Shown: positions 16,393-26,513, numbered from the stretch's first letter. The stretch is DNA of 64,000 nucleotides from Aquirhabdus sp. (GCA_030149815.1 JASLHI010000019.1:62001-126000); one strand, 5' to 3'. Notes: a model not told the origin generated them from the sequence alone. Translations and numbers: made by a program.

Positions 16393-19056
16393 ATGACAGC
16401 CAAGCCGCAAATCCGCACTGCCGCTGACATTCGTGAAGACTTTTTGCGCTTCTTTGAAAGCAAAGGTCATACCCGCGTTGCATCAAGCAGCCTGATTCCA
16501 ACCAACGATCCAACATTGCTTTTTACCAATGCTGGGATGAATCAATTTAAAGATACATTTCTTGGACTCGATCCGCGTGATTATGTCCGTGCAACATCAA
16601 GCCAAAAATGCGTGCGTGCAGGCGGGAAACATAACGACCTCGATAACGTCGGCTACACGGCACGTCATCACACTTTCTTCGAGATGTTGGGCAATTTTTC
16701 TTTTGGTGATTACTTTAAAAAAGAAGCAATTGCTTTTGCTTGGGAATTTCTCACTAGCCCAAGCTGGATGAATATTCCAACCGAACGTCTTTATGTCACG
16801 ATTTATGCATCGGATGACGAAGCATTCGGCTTTTGGAACAAAGATATTGGTTTAGATCCATCACGTATCATTCGTATTGGCGATAACAAAGGTGCTCCTT
16901 ACGCATCCGATAACTTCTGGGCAATGGGCGACACAGGTCCTTGTGGTCCTTGTACTGAAATTTTCTACGATCACGGCCCTGAAATTGCTGGCGGCTTGCC
17001 AGGGACACCAGAAGAAGATGGTGACCGCTTCATTGAAATCTGGAACTGCGTATTCATGCAGTTTAACCGCCAAAAAGATGGCTCAATGCAAGCCCTTCCT
17101 GCGCCTAGTGTCGACACGGGTATGGGATTAGAACGTATCAGTGCAGTGATGCAACACGTTCATGCAAACTATGAAATTGACTTGTTCCAACACCTGATTC
17201 AATCCGCTTGTAAAATCATTGGCATTGAAGACGAAGGACAACCTTCTCTCCGTGTTGTTGCTGATCATGCACGCTCATGCTCGTTCCTAATTGCAGATGG
17301 CGTAAACCCAAGCAATGAAGGTCGTGGCTATGTGTTGCGTCGTATCATTCGTCGCGCGGTACGTCATGGCAACAAACTGGGCGCAACTGGCGCGTTCTTT
17401 TACCAAATGGTTCAACCACTCATTGATGTGATGGGTGCAGCTTATCCAGAACTCATCGCACGTCGCGAAGTCATCGAAAATGCACTGCGTAAAGAAGAAG
17501 AACAGTTTGCGCGTACCTTAGAACAAGGTTTGAAACTGCTCGAAGCTGAATTGCCAAATGTAAAAGGCAACGTGATTGATGGTGAAGTTGCATTTAAACT
17601 TTACGATACTTATGGCTTCCCTGTTGATCTTACTGCTGACATTGCCCGCGAACGTGGTTTAACTGTGGATCAAGCGGGCTTTGAAGCCGCAATGGATGAA
17701 CAACGTCGCCGTGCACGTGATGCAGGTAAGTTCACCGTCGACTATAACAGCTTTGTAAAAGTCGATAGCGCAACTCAATTCGATGGCTATGATGCAACAA
17801 CAGGTCAAGGTCAAATCATTGCGCTCTACAAAGATGGTCAACCTGCAGACACACTCAGCGAAGGTGATGAAGGCTTTATTGTTCTCAATCAAACGCCTTT
17901 CTATGCAGAATCAGGCGGTCAAATTGGCGACACAGGCACATTAACGGGTTTAGATGGGATTTTTGAAGTTCAAGATACCAAGAAATCTGGCAATGCCATC
18001 GTCCATCAAGGCGTGATCACGATGGGCAAAATCCAATCAAACCAAACTGTACAAGCGGAAGTGAAACAAGATTTGCGTGCATCGATTTCACGTAACCACT
18101 CTGCGACACATTTACTGCATGCAGCATTACGTAAAGTTCTCGGCGAGCATGTCACACAAAAAGGCTCATTAGTCAGTGCTGACTTACTCCGCTTTGACTT
18201 TGCTAATGATCAGCCAGTCACAACTGAACAAATCAATGAAGTTGAACGTCTGGTTGCCCAAGAAATCATCGGCAACTACGCAGTTCAAGCCGAAGAGATG
18301 AGCATGGCTGAAGCCAAAACCAAAGGCGCGATGATGCTTTTTGGTGAAAAATATGGCGATGAAGTTCGTGTATTGGCAATGGGACAAAAAACCAACGATC
18401 AATACTTCTCTGTCGAACTCTGTGGTGGTATTCATGTTGAACGCACAGGTGATATTGGTCTGCTGAAAATTATCAGTGAAGGTGGGATTGCCGCAGGTAT
18501 TCGTCGTATTGAAGCTGTTACAGGTCTCAATGCGCTGAACTATGTTCAGACTGGTGAGCGTCAGCTAGTCCAAATCGCTGGATTAACCAAAACAGCACGC
18601 GGCAAAACCTTTGAAAAAGTTCATGCGCTCTCTGAGCGTAACCGTGATCTAGAAAAACACATTGAACAACTCAATCAAAAATTAGCAAATGCTGAAAGTA
18701 TTGAGTTAGTTACGCAAGCACGATGGGTTGGTGATACCAAACTTTTGGTCGCAACACTTGAAAATATTGACAGCAAACATCTGCGTACTTTGTTGGATAG
18801 CGTGAAATCACGCTTACCTGAAAGCGTCATTGTTTTAGGTTCAACTGAAGGTGACAAAGTCAACTTACTTGCTTCAGTTTCACAATCTCAAACTGGAAAA
18901 ATTAAAGCGGGTGAGATTATCAGCCATCTGTCTGGATTGGTCGGTGGCAAAGGTGGCGGTAGACCTGACTTTGCCCAAGGCGGCGCACCACTCATTCCAG
19001 AATTTGCGCAAATTATGCAAGACATCCCTGCTTGGATTGAAGCAAAGTTAGTCTAA
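16393..19056 (+). CDS. alaS: alanine--tRNA ligase
   Basis: 887 aa, full length. Class II catalytic core at the N-terminus (RTAADIREDFLRFFESKGH, then GDTGPCGPCTEIF), the editing domain with the zinc ligands HSATHLLH and CGGIHVERTG, and the C-terminal C-Ala domain with a GKGGGRPDFAQGG loop. Charges tRNA-Ala and clears misacylated Ser-tRNA-Ala. Ribosome site AAGGAG at 16379-16384. A promoter-like TATACT is at 16333-16338. The downstream order lysC-csrA is the arrangement typical of Acinetobacter relatives. Confidence 0.98.
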   Translation: MTAKPQIRTAADIREDFLRFFESKGHTRVASSSLIPTNDPTLLFTNAGMNQFKDTFLGLDPRDYVRATSSQKCVRAGGKHNDLDNVGYTARHHTFFEMLGNFSFGDYFKKEAIAFAWEFLTSPSWMNIPTERLYVTIYASDDEAFGFWNKDIGLDPSRIIRIGDNKGAPYASDNFWAMGDTGPCGPCTEIFYDHGPEIAGGLPGTPEEDGDRFIEIWNCVFMQFNRQKDGSMQALPAPSVDTGMGLERISAVMQHVHANYEIDLFQHLIQSACKIIGIEDEGQPSLRVVADHARSCSFLIADGVNPSNEGRGYVLRRIIRRAVRHGNKLGATGAFFYQMVQPLIDVMGAAYPELIARREVIENALRKEEEQFARTLEQGLKLLEAELPNVKGNVIDGEVAFKLYDTYGFPVDLTADIARERGLTVDQAGFEAAMDEQRRRARDAGKFTVDYNSFVKVDSATQFDGYDATTGQGQIIALYKDGQPADTLSEGDEGFIVLNQTPFYAESGGQIGDTGTLTGLDGIFEVQDTKKSGNAIVHQGVITMGKIQSNQTVQAEVKQDLRASISRNHSATHLLHAALRKVLGEHVTQKGSLVSADLLRFDFANDQPVTTEQINEVERLVAQEIIGNYAVQAEEMSMAEAKTKGAMMLFGEKYGDEVRVLAMGQKTNDQYFSVELCGGIHVERTGDIGLLKIISEGGIAAGIRRIEAVTGLNALNYVQTGERQLVQIAGLTKTARGKTFEKVHALSERNRDLEKHIEQLNQKLANAESIELVTQARWVGDTKLLVATLENIDSKHLRTLLDSVKSRLPESVIVLGSTEGDKVNLLASVSQSQTGKIKAGEIISHLSGLVGGKGGGRPDFAQGGAPLIPEFAQIMQDIPAWIEAKLV

Positions 19057-19175
19057 AAACTTAGGCTGAACACTTTGTTATAGCACTGGAATCTCAATGC
19101 TTGAAATCCCCAAAAAAGTATTGAGACAAAACAAATGATTCAAACTGATTGAAACGTAAGGAAAAGCAGAAAAGT

Positions 19176-20456
19176 ATGGCACTTATCGTCCAAAAATACG
19201 GCGGCACCTCCATGGGTACGCCAGAACGTATTCTCAATGTTTCACGTCGCGTTAAGCGCTGGCATGATCAAGGTCACCAAGTTGTCGTTGTAGTCTCCGC
19301 AATGAGCGGCGAAACAAATCGCTTGATTGGTCTTGCAAAAGCAATTACAGAGTCACCAGATCCACGCGAACTTGATCAAATGCTGGCAACTGGTGAGCAA
19401 GTTACGATTGCAATGCTTGCCATGTCTCTGAAAAGCATTGGCTTAAATGCAAAATCATATACTGGCGGACAAGTTGTCATTCGTACAGACAGTTCGTTTA
19501 ACAAAGCACGCATTCAATCTATCGACGAAGCTGCAGTGCGTAAAGATCTCGACGAAGGCTCTGTTGTCATCGTTGCAGGCTTCCAAGGTGTCGATGACTT
19601 CGGCAACGTCACTACGCTGGGTCGCGGCGGTTCTGACACCACGGGCGTAGCAATGGCAGCGGCTCTCAAAGCAGATGAATGCCAAATTTACACAGACGTC
19701 GATGGTGTTTACACTACTGACCCACGTGTCGCACCTAAAGCAAAAAAATTAGATCGCATTACTTTTGAAGAAATGCTGGAAATGGCAAGTTTAGGCTCGA
19801 AGGTTCTTCAAATTCGCTCTGTCGAATTTGCAGGAAAATACCAAGTGCCTCTGCGCGTATTATCAAGCTTTGATAATGAAAATGACGGCGCATACGACGA
19901 TGAATTTAAAAACAACGTCGGAACACTCATTACGACTGAATCGGACACGACTATGGAACAACCTATTATCTCTGGTATCGCCTTCAACCGTGATGAAGCA
20001 AAACTGATTATCCGTGGTGTACCTGATCAACCTGGTATTGCATCACGCATCCTTTCTCCAGTTGGCGATACAAATATTGAAATCGACATGATCGTGCAAA
20101 ATATTGGCGCAGACGGTACAACTGATTTCACGTTTACAGTCAATCGCACTGACTACACCAAAACATTAGCGCTGATGGAAAAAATTGGCAAAGATGTAGG
20201 TGCACGTGAAGTGACTGGCGATGACACTATTGTTAAAGTATCCATCGTCGGCGTAGGAATGCGCTCACATGCTGGCGTGGCTAGCCAAATGTTTCGTACA
20301 TTAGGCGCGGAAGGGATTAACATTCAAATGATTTCTACCTCTGAAATTAAAATTTCAGTGGTCATGAATGAAAAATACCTCGAGCTCGCTGTCCGCTCAC
20401 TGCATACCGCATTTGGCTTGGATCGCGCATCTGGTGAAAGTCGCGCACAAGCATAG
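19176..20456 (+). CDS. lysC: aspartate kinase
   Basis: 426 aa from ATG 19176, which aligns with the family start MALIVQKYGGTSMG; a TTG further upstream at 19149 would add nine unlikely residues. Phosphorylates aspartate at the entry to lysine, threonine and methionine synthesis. The kinase domain shows KYGGTSMG, VVVVSAMSGETN and GRGGSDTTGVA; the C-terminal part holds two ACT domains (DQPGIASRI and GVGMRSHAGVA) that sense lysine and/or threonine. This is the single-chain alpha/beta type of pseudomonads and relatives. A terminator follows. Confidence 0.97.
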   Translation: MALIVQKYGGTSMGTPERILNVSRRVKRWHDQGHQVVVVVSAMSGETNRLIGLAKAITESPDPRELDQMLATGEQVTIAMLAMSLKSIGLNAKSYTGGQVVIRTDSSFNKARIQSIDEAAVRKDLDEGSVVIVAGFQGVDDFGNVTTLGRGGSDTTGVAMAAALKADECQIYTDVDGVYTTDPRVAPKAKKLDRITFEEMLEMASLGSKVLQIRSVEFAGKYQVPLRVLSSFDNENDGAYDDEFKNNVGTLITTESDTTMEQPIISGIAFNRDEAKLIIRGVPDQPGIASRILSPVGDTNIEIDMIVQNIGADGTTDFTFTVNRTDYTKTLALMEKIGKDVGAREVTGDDTIVKVSIVGVGMRSHAGVASQMFRTLGAEGINIQMISTSEIKISVVMNEKYLELAVRSLHTAFGLDRASGESRAQA

Positions 20457-20471
20457 AATAGAATTTGATCG

Positions 20472-20498
20472 CCGCAAATGTTGAATAAGCATTTGCGG
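20472..20498 (+). terminator. terminator after lysC
   Basis: CCGCAAATG (20472-20480) pairs with CATTTGCGG (20490-20498), followed by TTTATT. It separates lysC from csrA. Confidence 0.75.
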
Positions 20499-20678
20499 TT
20501 TATTGAAAGTTTTTTTTATAATCGTTTTTATAATCGGTTCCGCGTAACTGCCGACTCCATTATAATATTTTTTATAAAAAGTGGTTTTAGGGTCTGTTAA
20601 GGTGCTCTCGTTTAAGCCATACTGCACCCAAACATTCCGTACTATATACGCGGCAAAGAAAGAACAAGGAGAGTGGGT

Positions 20679-20918
20679 ATGCTGATTCTGACACGCCGTG
20701 TCGGCGAAACATTGATGGTTGGCGATGAAGTCAGCATTACTGTATTAGGTGTAAAAGGCAATCAAGTTCGTATTGGTGTCAATGCTCCTAAAGAAGTTTC
20801 TGTACATCGTGAAGAAATCTATCAACGTATTCAACACGAACGCGCAATGCACGAGCATTTGCAGCATCTTGAGCAAGATTATCAGCCATCATTTGATGAT
20901 GAGCCGTTTAATCGCTAA
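20679..20918 (+). CDS. csrA: carbon storage regulator CsrA (RsmA)
   Basis: 79 aa starting at ATG 20679 (MLILTRRVGETLMVGDEV), with AGGAGAG just upstream; a GTG six bases earlier is not needed. CsrA is a dimeric RNA-binding protein that blocks or alters translation by binding GGA in leader hairpins. Its core (GVKGNQVRIGVNAPKEVSVH) is standard; the C-terminal ~20 residues (after YQRIQHERA) are longer and acidic than the 61-aa enterobacterial form, as in Acinetobacter. The upstream region has three TATAAT words (20517, 20529, 20561), candidate -10 elements. Confidence 0.96.
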   Translation: MLILTRRVGETLMVGDEVSITVLGVKGNQVRIGVNAPKEVSVHREEIYQRIQHERAMHEHLQHLEQDYQPSFDDEPFNR

Positions 20919-20949
20919 TTAAACAAAAGCTAAGCGGTTTATTTTTATA

Positions 20950-20984
20950 AAAAAGACTTTTATTTCACATAAAAGTCTTTTTTA
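20950..20984 (+). terminator. bidirectional terminator between csrA and the hydrolase gene
   Basis: AAAAAGACTTTTAT and ATAAAAGTCTTTTT form a long perfect stem around TTCAC. It serves csrA, and being symmetrical may also serve the convergent hydrolase gene. Confidence 0.85.
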
Positions 20985-21032
20985 GCTTAAGCTTGTATTT
21001 GCTCAATTAAAAAATCATAAAAATCGACACAA

Positions 21033-22211
21033 TCACTCCCCTTTTAAGAAAACAGGGATTAGCGCCGTCATTGGAGCTCGAATTTCCTTGCACTCATTCA
21101 CCAACTGATGAGATGCATCCTCAAGTATTAAAGCAACTTTCAACCGAAACTTACGTCGCACAAACGCATTGTTATAACGCCAATCTACAGTTTGATCACG
21201 CATCCCTTGTACAAGCCAGACTGGAAATCGACTAACCGGTAGCGCCTCTATATAAGGCATCCAACGACTGAGCGCCAAAATCCAGCTCATTGCCATCGTT
21301 CGAGGTTGCAGTGGATCTTGCAACCGAACAAATCTTAGATACTCTGGATTACTATTATTACGACGGAATTTCCGCGGAACATTGTGCTTTACTTGACTAA
21401 TTAAAGACAGCCCTACAGGATTTTGCCACCAGCCACTTTTTGCAGGACGCACTAGAGGAGAAATCAAAAAAAGGCGTTCAACAATCGGTATATGCTTACG
21501 CTTAGAGGCTTGCAAGACGTGATCCATCCAGATTGCACAACCTGTACTCTGCCCGATTCCGACCCATGGTGTCGGTAATGCAGCTCCTTGTTGGATAGCC
21601 CATTGATGTAAATCTTTGATCATCGATTGATAAACTGAAAAATCAGAAATCCCTGTTTCCTCACCAGAAGATAGTCCATGCCCTGGCAAATCAAGACTGA
21701 GAACCGCAAAATTCTGCGCAAGGAGTTCTGCAATCATGGGCTGATATAATCCACTATGCTCTAAATACCCATGTAAAACCCAAACAGTGCCTGTTACTTC
21801 AGCCAATGGCTGAAAAACTTGGACATGAATACGATGATCGCCAGCTCGCAAATAACCCTGATAATGATGCGCAGACAATTGATCTAACGCATAAAAAGCA
21901 CGATAACCTCGAATCGCATCAGATAACGCGACCTCATCTGTCAGTGATAATTGAGAAAGCTCTCGTGCCGTTTTAATCCGATCTGGTGCTGGTAATTCAA
22001 GTTCAGTAAAAGATTCAGGTAATGATGATTTAAATATTGGCTTTGCCGCGACAATGACATTTTTAATTTCGGTAATAATTTTAGATTCTTTAAGATTAAA
22101 GCGAGGCAGCAATGCTTTAGGTGCAGAAGTCTTAGACGTTGAGACGTTAGATTGTGTATTGGCTATATCTAATTCACGCTGTGAAGATTCCATTACTGCG
22201 AGTTCAGTCAT
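21033..22211 (-). CDS. alpha/beta hydrolase, monoglyceride-lipase / S33-hydrolase-like
   Basis: 392 aa. A ~115-residue N-terminal extension precedes the hydrolase fold. Motifs: VWVLHGYLEHSGLYQPM (oxyanion region), SLDLPGHGLSSG, nucleophile Ser in GIGQSTGCAIW (GxSxG), acid in RDQTVDW and the catalytic His in EDASHQLVNE. It most resembles the Hydrolase_4 / lysophospholipase group that cleaves monoacylglycerol or lysophospholipid. No signal peptide is evident. The substrate is not predictable. The only nearby gene on the same strand is the YdcF-like gene 64 bases upstream. Confidence 0.83.
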   Translation of the reverse strand: MTELAVMESSQRELDIANTQSNVSTSKTSAPKALLPRFNLKESKIITEIKNVIVAAKPIFKSSLPESFTELELPAPDRIKTARELSQLSLTDEVALSDAIRGYRAFYALDQLSAHHYQGYLRAGDHRIHVQVFQPLAEVTGTVWVLHGYLEHSGLYQPMIAELLAQNFAVLSLDLPGHGLSSGEETGISDFSVYQSMIKDLHQWAIQQGAALPTPWVGIGQSTGCAIWMDHVLQASKRKHIPIVERLFLISPLVRPAKSGWWQNPVGLSLISQVKHNVPRKFRRNNSNPEYLRFVRLQDPLQPRTMAMSWILALSRWMPYIEALPVSRFPVWLVQGMRDQTVDWRYNNAFVRRKFRLKVALILEDASHQLVNECKEIRAPMTALIPVFLKGE

Positions 22212-22275
22212 AAATCCATTCCACTATGTCGTACGTATCAATCACTCATTAGCATTTTAAATGTCATACATATTT

Positions 22276-23250
22276 TTAAGGTATTTCGCGACAGCCAACT
22301 ACACCAAATAAACGATCACGAGTAAACGCAATCAGTTCATGGACAGCTCGACGTGTATGAGTCAAATTACGCACATCAGGCCACCACGGTGTAGGATCTC
22401 CAGGCAATAAAGCAGGCACTGCAACCGTTTCAATGCCATTCATCGCAAATAACCAACGCGCGCGCGGAATATGCCAAACATCAGTCACCAACTCTACACG
22501 CGGTGCACCGCCTAAGGTTTGTAGTAGTAAAGCACTAAATCGTGCGTTTTCACAAGTATTCATACTGCGCGCTTCAAGCCACTGCGCAGACTCACCATGT
22601 AGTTTTAAGAATTTTTGCATATACGGGGCTTCCACACCCGTTAGAAAAATAGGTAATCCAGTAGCGCGATGTTGGCTGATTGCCTGCAATAACCGAAGCT
22701 GAGTATAAGAGTTAGGAATAATCATACCTTGTTGATCACGCGTCAAACCACCGCCTAATACAACGATTGCTTGAGCTTCTGCATGATTTGAGCTATCTAA
22801 CGCAAAATGAGGACTCGTCGCAACCAGATCCAAAGATTTGTCAGGTGAGCTATCTAATACATGCGCAATTGAAGACTCATCTACAAGAGTCGAAGCTGGT
22901 TCTGAGGCAGAAGATTGAGTCGCATCAATCATTCTTTTCTTTAATTTTTTATGTTGAAATGCGACTGATTGCTCGGCGTTTATCGCCTCAGTTTTTTGCT
23001 TGGCATCTGCAATGGCTTCAGATTTTAAGTTCTGATGCGTTGCTGCAGCAACTGGGTTAACGACTACAGGAATTTGAAGCATTTTTTCCAGAATAAAATC
23101 TGATAAAAATGAAGTTGATGCTAAAAAAACTGCGATAACGCCAATGAATATCCCCCCTATAATGACTTTACCAAATCCCTGCAACGCCCATCCACCCTGT
23201 GATTTTAAAAAAACAGGACGAGACGATTTGCATAGATTATGGTTAGGCAT
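22276..23250 (-). CDS. YdcF/ElyC-family (DUF218) membrane protein
   Basis: 324 aa from ATG 23250, chosen because GGAG lies eight bases upstream and the ATG overlaps the murB stop (an ATG at 23262 and one at 23280 are alternatives). One transmembrane span near the N-terminus, a variable low-complexity linker, then the DUF218 domain beginning AIVVLGGGLTRD with the conserved Asn/Arg/Glu-containing segments ANTC-like NTCENARF and TDVWHIPRARWLF. ElyC/SanA relatives influence envelope and lipid-carrier metabolism. Translational coupling to murB supports an envelope role. Confidence 0.86.
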   Translation of the reverse strand: MPNHNLCKSSRPVFLKSQGGWALQGFGKVIIGGIFIGVIAVFLASTSFLSDFILEKMLQIPVVVNPVAAATHQNLKSEAIADAKQKTEAINAEQSVAFQHKKLKKRMIDATQSSASEPASTLVDESSIAHVLDSSPDKSLDLVATSPHFALDSSNHAEAQAIVVLGGGLTRDQQGMIIPNSYTQLRLLQAISQHRATGLPIFLTGVEAPYMQKFLKLHGESAQWLEARSMNTCENARFSALLLQTLGGAPRVELVTDVWHIPRARWLFAMNGIETVAVPALLPGDPTPWWPDVRNLTHTRRAVHELIAFTRDRLFGVVGCREIP

Positions 23251-24295
23251 ATTGTGCTCCATCTGGACACACAGGTTCACGCTCTAGCTGAACGGCAAAC
23301 TTTGACCATACATCCGCTTGCACGGCAGCGGACAAAGCTAAAACATCTTGCGCAACAGCATTACCATAGTTAACCAAGACCAATGCTTGCTTCTCGTACA
23401 TCCCAACGCGCTGAGATGCGCTATCTAACCGTCGACCTCGCCATCCAGATTGTTCGATGAGCCATCCAGCAGCCAATTTAATTTCACCATTTGCTTGTGG
23501 GTATCCTGAAATCTGTGGATATTGCGTTTTTAATCGTTGAAAGTCTGATGAAGTCACACAAGGATTCTTAAAAAAACTGCCTGCATTTGCAATCAATGCT
23601 GGATCTGGCAACTTCTGGCTACGAATCTGACAAATCGCTCGCGCAACAGATAAAGGTGTTGGGTGAGATCCTGCGGCTTGCACGACATCACCATAACCTA
23701 AAACCAACCGAGGAGTTCGAGTCAAGGCAAAGCGTACAGAGATAATCACCCACTCACCATCTTGTTGCTTAAACAAACTATCTCGATAAGAAAAATGACA
23801 TTGATGCGGCAGGAAATCAAAGATCTCCCCCATTTTATTCATAACTTGTATCGAATGTAATCGATCCACCAATTCAACGCCATACGCCCCTATATTCTGT
23901 ACAGGCGCAGCACCAACAGTACCTGGAATAAGTGCAAGGTTTTCTAATCCATACCAACCTTGAGCCAAAGTTGTCATCACAAACTCATGCCAAGGCTCAC
24001 CAGCCATCGCCTCAATCACTACGTGGTCGCCGTCACTTTCAATTAAACGCACACCTCGAAGTAAGGGACGAATAACCAGAGCCTCTAAGACTTCAGGCAA
24101 TAACAAATTACTGCCACCACCAAGAATTAATCGAGGAAACCGTTTTGCAGTAACAGAATTGAGAACAGCTTTCAGTTCTACGATTGAATTCACTTCTACT
24201 AGAAATCGTGCGACACAGGGCAAGCGCAATGTATTCAACTGATTCAACCGCGCTCTTTCAATTACTTGCATATCACCTGCCATTTGCCCTATCAC
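23243..24295 (-). CDS. murB: UDP-N-acetylenolpyruvoylglucosamine reductase
   Basis: About 350 aa, type I (E. coli-like) MurB. Reduces UDP-GlcNAc-enolpyruvate to UDP-MurNAc with NADPH and FAD, in the cytoplasm. Visible are the FAD pyrophosphate loop LILGGGSNLLLPE, GLENLALIPGTVGAAPVQNIGAYG, the tyrosine-loop region YRDSLFK that marks type I enzymes, and the proton-donor segment NAGSFFKNP (serine). Start is ambiguous: GTG 24295, ATG 24283 and ATG 24271 are in frame; MQVIERARLNQLNTL from 24271 is closest to family starts. Confidence 0.95.
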   Translation of the reverse strand: MIGQMAGDMQVIERARLNQLNTLRLPCVARFLVEVNSIVELKAVLNSVTAKRFPRLILGGGSNLLLPEVLEALVIRPLLRGVRLIESDGDHVVIEAMAGEPWHEFVMTTLAQGWYGLENLALIPGTVGAAPVQNIGAYGVELVDRLHSIQVMNKMGEIFDFLPHQCHFSYRDSLFKQQDGEWVIISVRFALTRTPRLVLGYGDVVQAAGSHPTPLSVARAICQIRSQKLPDPALIANAGSFFKNPCVTSSDFQRLKTQYPQISGYPQANGEIKLAAGWLIEQSGWRGRRLDSASQRVGMYEKQALVLVNYGNAVAQDVLALSAAVQADVWSKFAVQLEREPVCPDGAQYA

Positions 24296-24573
24296 ACCAA
24301 ATATGATTTATATCAATTCACAACATCTATTATCATAAACTAATCATTCAACATGACTTCGTGCAAATGCCTTATATCGAACATTTACAGCACAAAATAA
24401 GCCTTCGTGCACGAATACATAGATCATACGGTAAAAAGCATAAGCAAAGCAGCTATGTGGTGTAGATTATTGTGCAAATCACGTTTGAATATTATAGAAA
24501 TGTACATCGCCAATAAACGCGTGGATGGCTATACTCACCTCATCAGGATTATAAAACGAACTAGGAAATTAAT

Positions 24574-26019
24574 ATGAATAGTACAACGCTACCTCCACTC
24601 ACATCGAATCAGACTTCCGAAACGACTCATATTCAGCAAACTTTTGCTGCACAAAGAGATACTGCGATTAGCCTGCGCCAATCTACGACAGCAGAACGCT
24701 TAACTAAAATCAAAAAACTCAAAGAAACTCTGCTAGCACATGCCGACGATGTAATTGCAGCAGGTTTTGCTGATTTCGGTAAACCTGCCGCTGAAGTTGA
24801 ATTAACAGAAATCCTCCCCGTTGTTGCAGAAGCAAACGATGCAATTCGTAAACTTGGCGGCTGGATGAAGCCAAAAAAAGTTTGGCCATCGCGCATGATG
24901 CTCGGAACAGCAGGCTACACACAATATGAGCCAAAAGGCCGAGTGCTCATTATTTCGCCATGGAACTATCCTGTGAATCTCACATTAGGTCCATTGGTTT
25001 CAGCAATTGCAGCGGGCAACACGGCAATCATTAAAACATCCGAAATGACACCACATTTATCTACAGTGATTGCGACTATTATTCGTAAAACGTTTGATGA
25101 AACAGAAGTTGCACTATTTGAAGGTGACGCAACTGTGGCTCAAGCGCTTCTTGAGCTACCTTTTGATCATATCTTCTTTACTGGTTCTCCTGCTGTCGGC
25201 AAAGTCGTCATGGCAGCTGCAGCAAAAAATCTGACCAGTGTTACTCTAGAATTAGGTGGAAAATCTCCAACAATTATTGATGAGTCTGCAGATCTAGAGC
25301 TTGCTGCAAAAAATACTTTATGGGCAAAATTCACCAATAACGGACAAACTTGTATTGCACCCGATCACGTTTATGTCCACGCAGAGGTCAAAGACGCATT
25401 CGTCAAACACTGTGTGGATGCATTAAATAACGTTTACGGTCAGGACTCTCAAAAAGTTGAAAGCCCTGATCTCGCTCGTATTGTCAATCCACGCCATGTT
25501 GCGCGTGTCAAAGGACTTCTGGATGATGCGACATCTCGCGGTGCGCGTGTTATCACTGGCGGACAATATGACGAAAATAAACGTTATATTGCACCAACAC
25601 TCATTGATGGGATTCCCGATGATGCCGAAATTATGAGCGAAGAAATCTTTGGACCTTTATTGCCGATTATTAGTTTCACTCAACTTGATAGCGTCATTGC
25701 CCGCATCAATGCAGATCCAAAGCCATTGGCACTGTATGTATGGAGCCGTAACAAAGCAAACATTAAAAAAGTCATGCAACAAACCACTTCTGGCGGTGCA
25801 TGTATTAACCACAGTGTAGTTCAGTTCTTACATGGCAATTTACCCTTCGGTGGGGTAAACAACTCAGGAATTGGTAGTGGGCATGGTTATCATGGCTTCT
25901 TAGCGTTTTCACATGAGCGAGCCGTCGTTCGCAGTTGGATCATCTTGGCAAAAATGTTCTACCCTCCGTACTCCAACCTCACTCGCAAATTAATTGCTCT
26001 TTTTATTAAAACCGTCTAA
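24574..26019 (+). CDS. aldehyde dehydrogenase, class 3 / coniferyl-aldehyde-dehydrogenase-like
   Basis: 481 aa. Oxidises aldehydes to acids with NAD(P)+. Motifs: ISPWNYPVNL, FTGSPAVGKVV (cofactor), general base Glu in TLELGGKSP, and the nucleophilic Cys in NNGQTCIAPDHVYV. The short N-terminus and a hydrophobic C-terminal tail (AKMFYPPYSNLTRKL followed by IALFIKTV) place it with ALDH3-type fatty-aldehyde and coniferyl-aldehyde dehydrogenases; the tail may give membrane association. It is a single transcription unit. The exact aldehyde cannot be deduced; long-chain fatty aldehydes are plausible given the lipid genes in the window. Confidence 0.9.
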   Translation: MNSTTLPPLTSNQTSETTHIQQTFAAQRDTAISLRQSTTAERLTKIKKLKETLLAHADDVIAAGFADFGKPAAEVELTEILPVVAEANDAIRKLGGWMKPKKVWPSRMMLGTAGYTQYEPKGRVLIISPWNYPVNLTLGPLVSAIAAGNTAIIKTSEMTPHLSTVIATIIRKTFDETEVALFEGDATVAQALLELPFDHIFFTGSPAVGKVVMAAAAKNLTSVTLELGGKSPTIIDESADLELAAKNTLWAKFTNNGQTCIAPDHVYVHAEVKDAFVKHCVDALNNVYGQDSQKVESPDLARIVNPRHVARVKGLLDDATSRGARVITGGQYDENKRYIAPTLIDGIPDDAEIMSEEIFGPLLPIISFTQLDSVIARINADPKPLALYVWSRNKANIKKVMQQTTSGGACINHSVVQFLHGNLPFGGVNNSGIGSGHGYHGFLAFSHERAVVRSWIILAKMFYPPYSNLTRKLIALFIKTV

Positions 26020-26204
26020 ATCATCGTAAAAAGCTTCTCTCAACCCTAGAGCGAAGCTTACATTAGTCACGTAGTGTTACTGAAAGAACCTAAAACCTGT
26101 CTGTAATCCATGATTAATTTAGCCCATGATGAGAATGTAAGACTTTAAAAGTATTGATGAGTTTATTTTTGAATCTCATCACCACCAATAAAAGGAATAA
26201 CATT

Positions 26205-26450
26205 ATGGGCTTTCTCTGGTTCTTAATCGTAGGTCTCATCGCTGGTTGGTTAGCTGGCGTATTGGTCAAAGGCGGTGGTTTCGGTATCATCGGTGATATG
26301 GTCGTCGGCGTGATTGGTGCCTTTATTGGCGGTTTTATTTTTACAAGTATCGGTGTCTCATCGGGCGGCGGCATGATCGGAAGTATCATCGTCGCAACCA
26401 TCGGCGCAATCATACTGATCTTTATCTTACGACTCATCAAACGAGCCTGA
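26205..26450 (+). CDS. GlsB/YeaQ/YmgE-family small membrane protein
   Basis: 81 aa from ATG 26205, preceded by AAAGGAATAAC; a longer in-frame reading from 26154 lacks a ribosome site. Three hydrophobic, glycine-rich helices: GFLWFLIVGLIAGWLAGVLV, IIGDMVVGVIGAFIGGFIF and IGSIIVATIGAIILIFIL. The family is associated with stress and envelope response in many bacteria (transglycosylase-associated protein in older annotations), mechanism unknown. Confidence 0.9.
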   Translation: MGFLWFLIVGLIAGWLAGVLVKGGGFGIIGDMVVGVIGAFIGGFIFTSIGVSSGGGMIGSIIVATIGAIILIFILRLIKRA

Positions 26451-26465
26451 TCTATCTTGAATTCA

Positions 26466-26494
26466 AAAAAAGCGAACCATAAGGTTCGCTTTTT
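26466..26494 (+). terminator. bidirectional terminator shared by GlsB-like gene and argG
   Basis: AAAAGCGAACC (26468-26478) pairs with GGTTCGCTTTT (26483-26493) around ATAA. A-run and T-run on the two sides allow it to end both convergent genes. Confidence 0.88.
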
Positions 26495-26513
26495 ACATCT
26501 CAACAATAAACAA

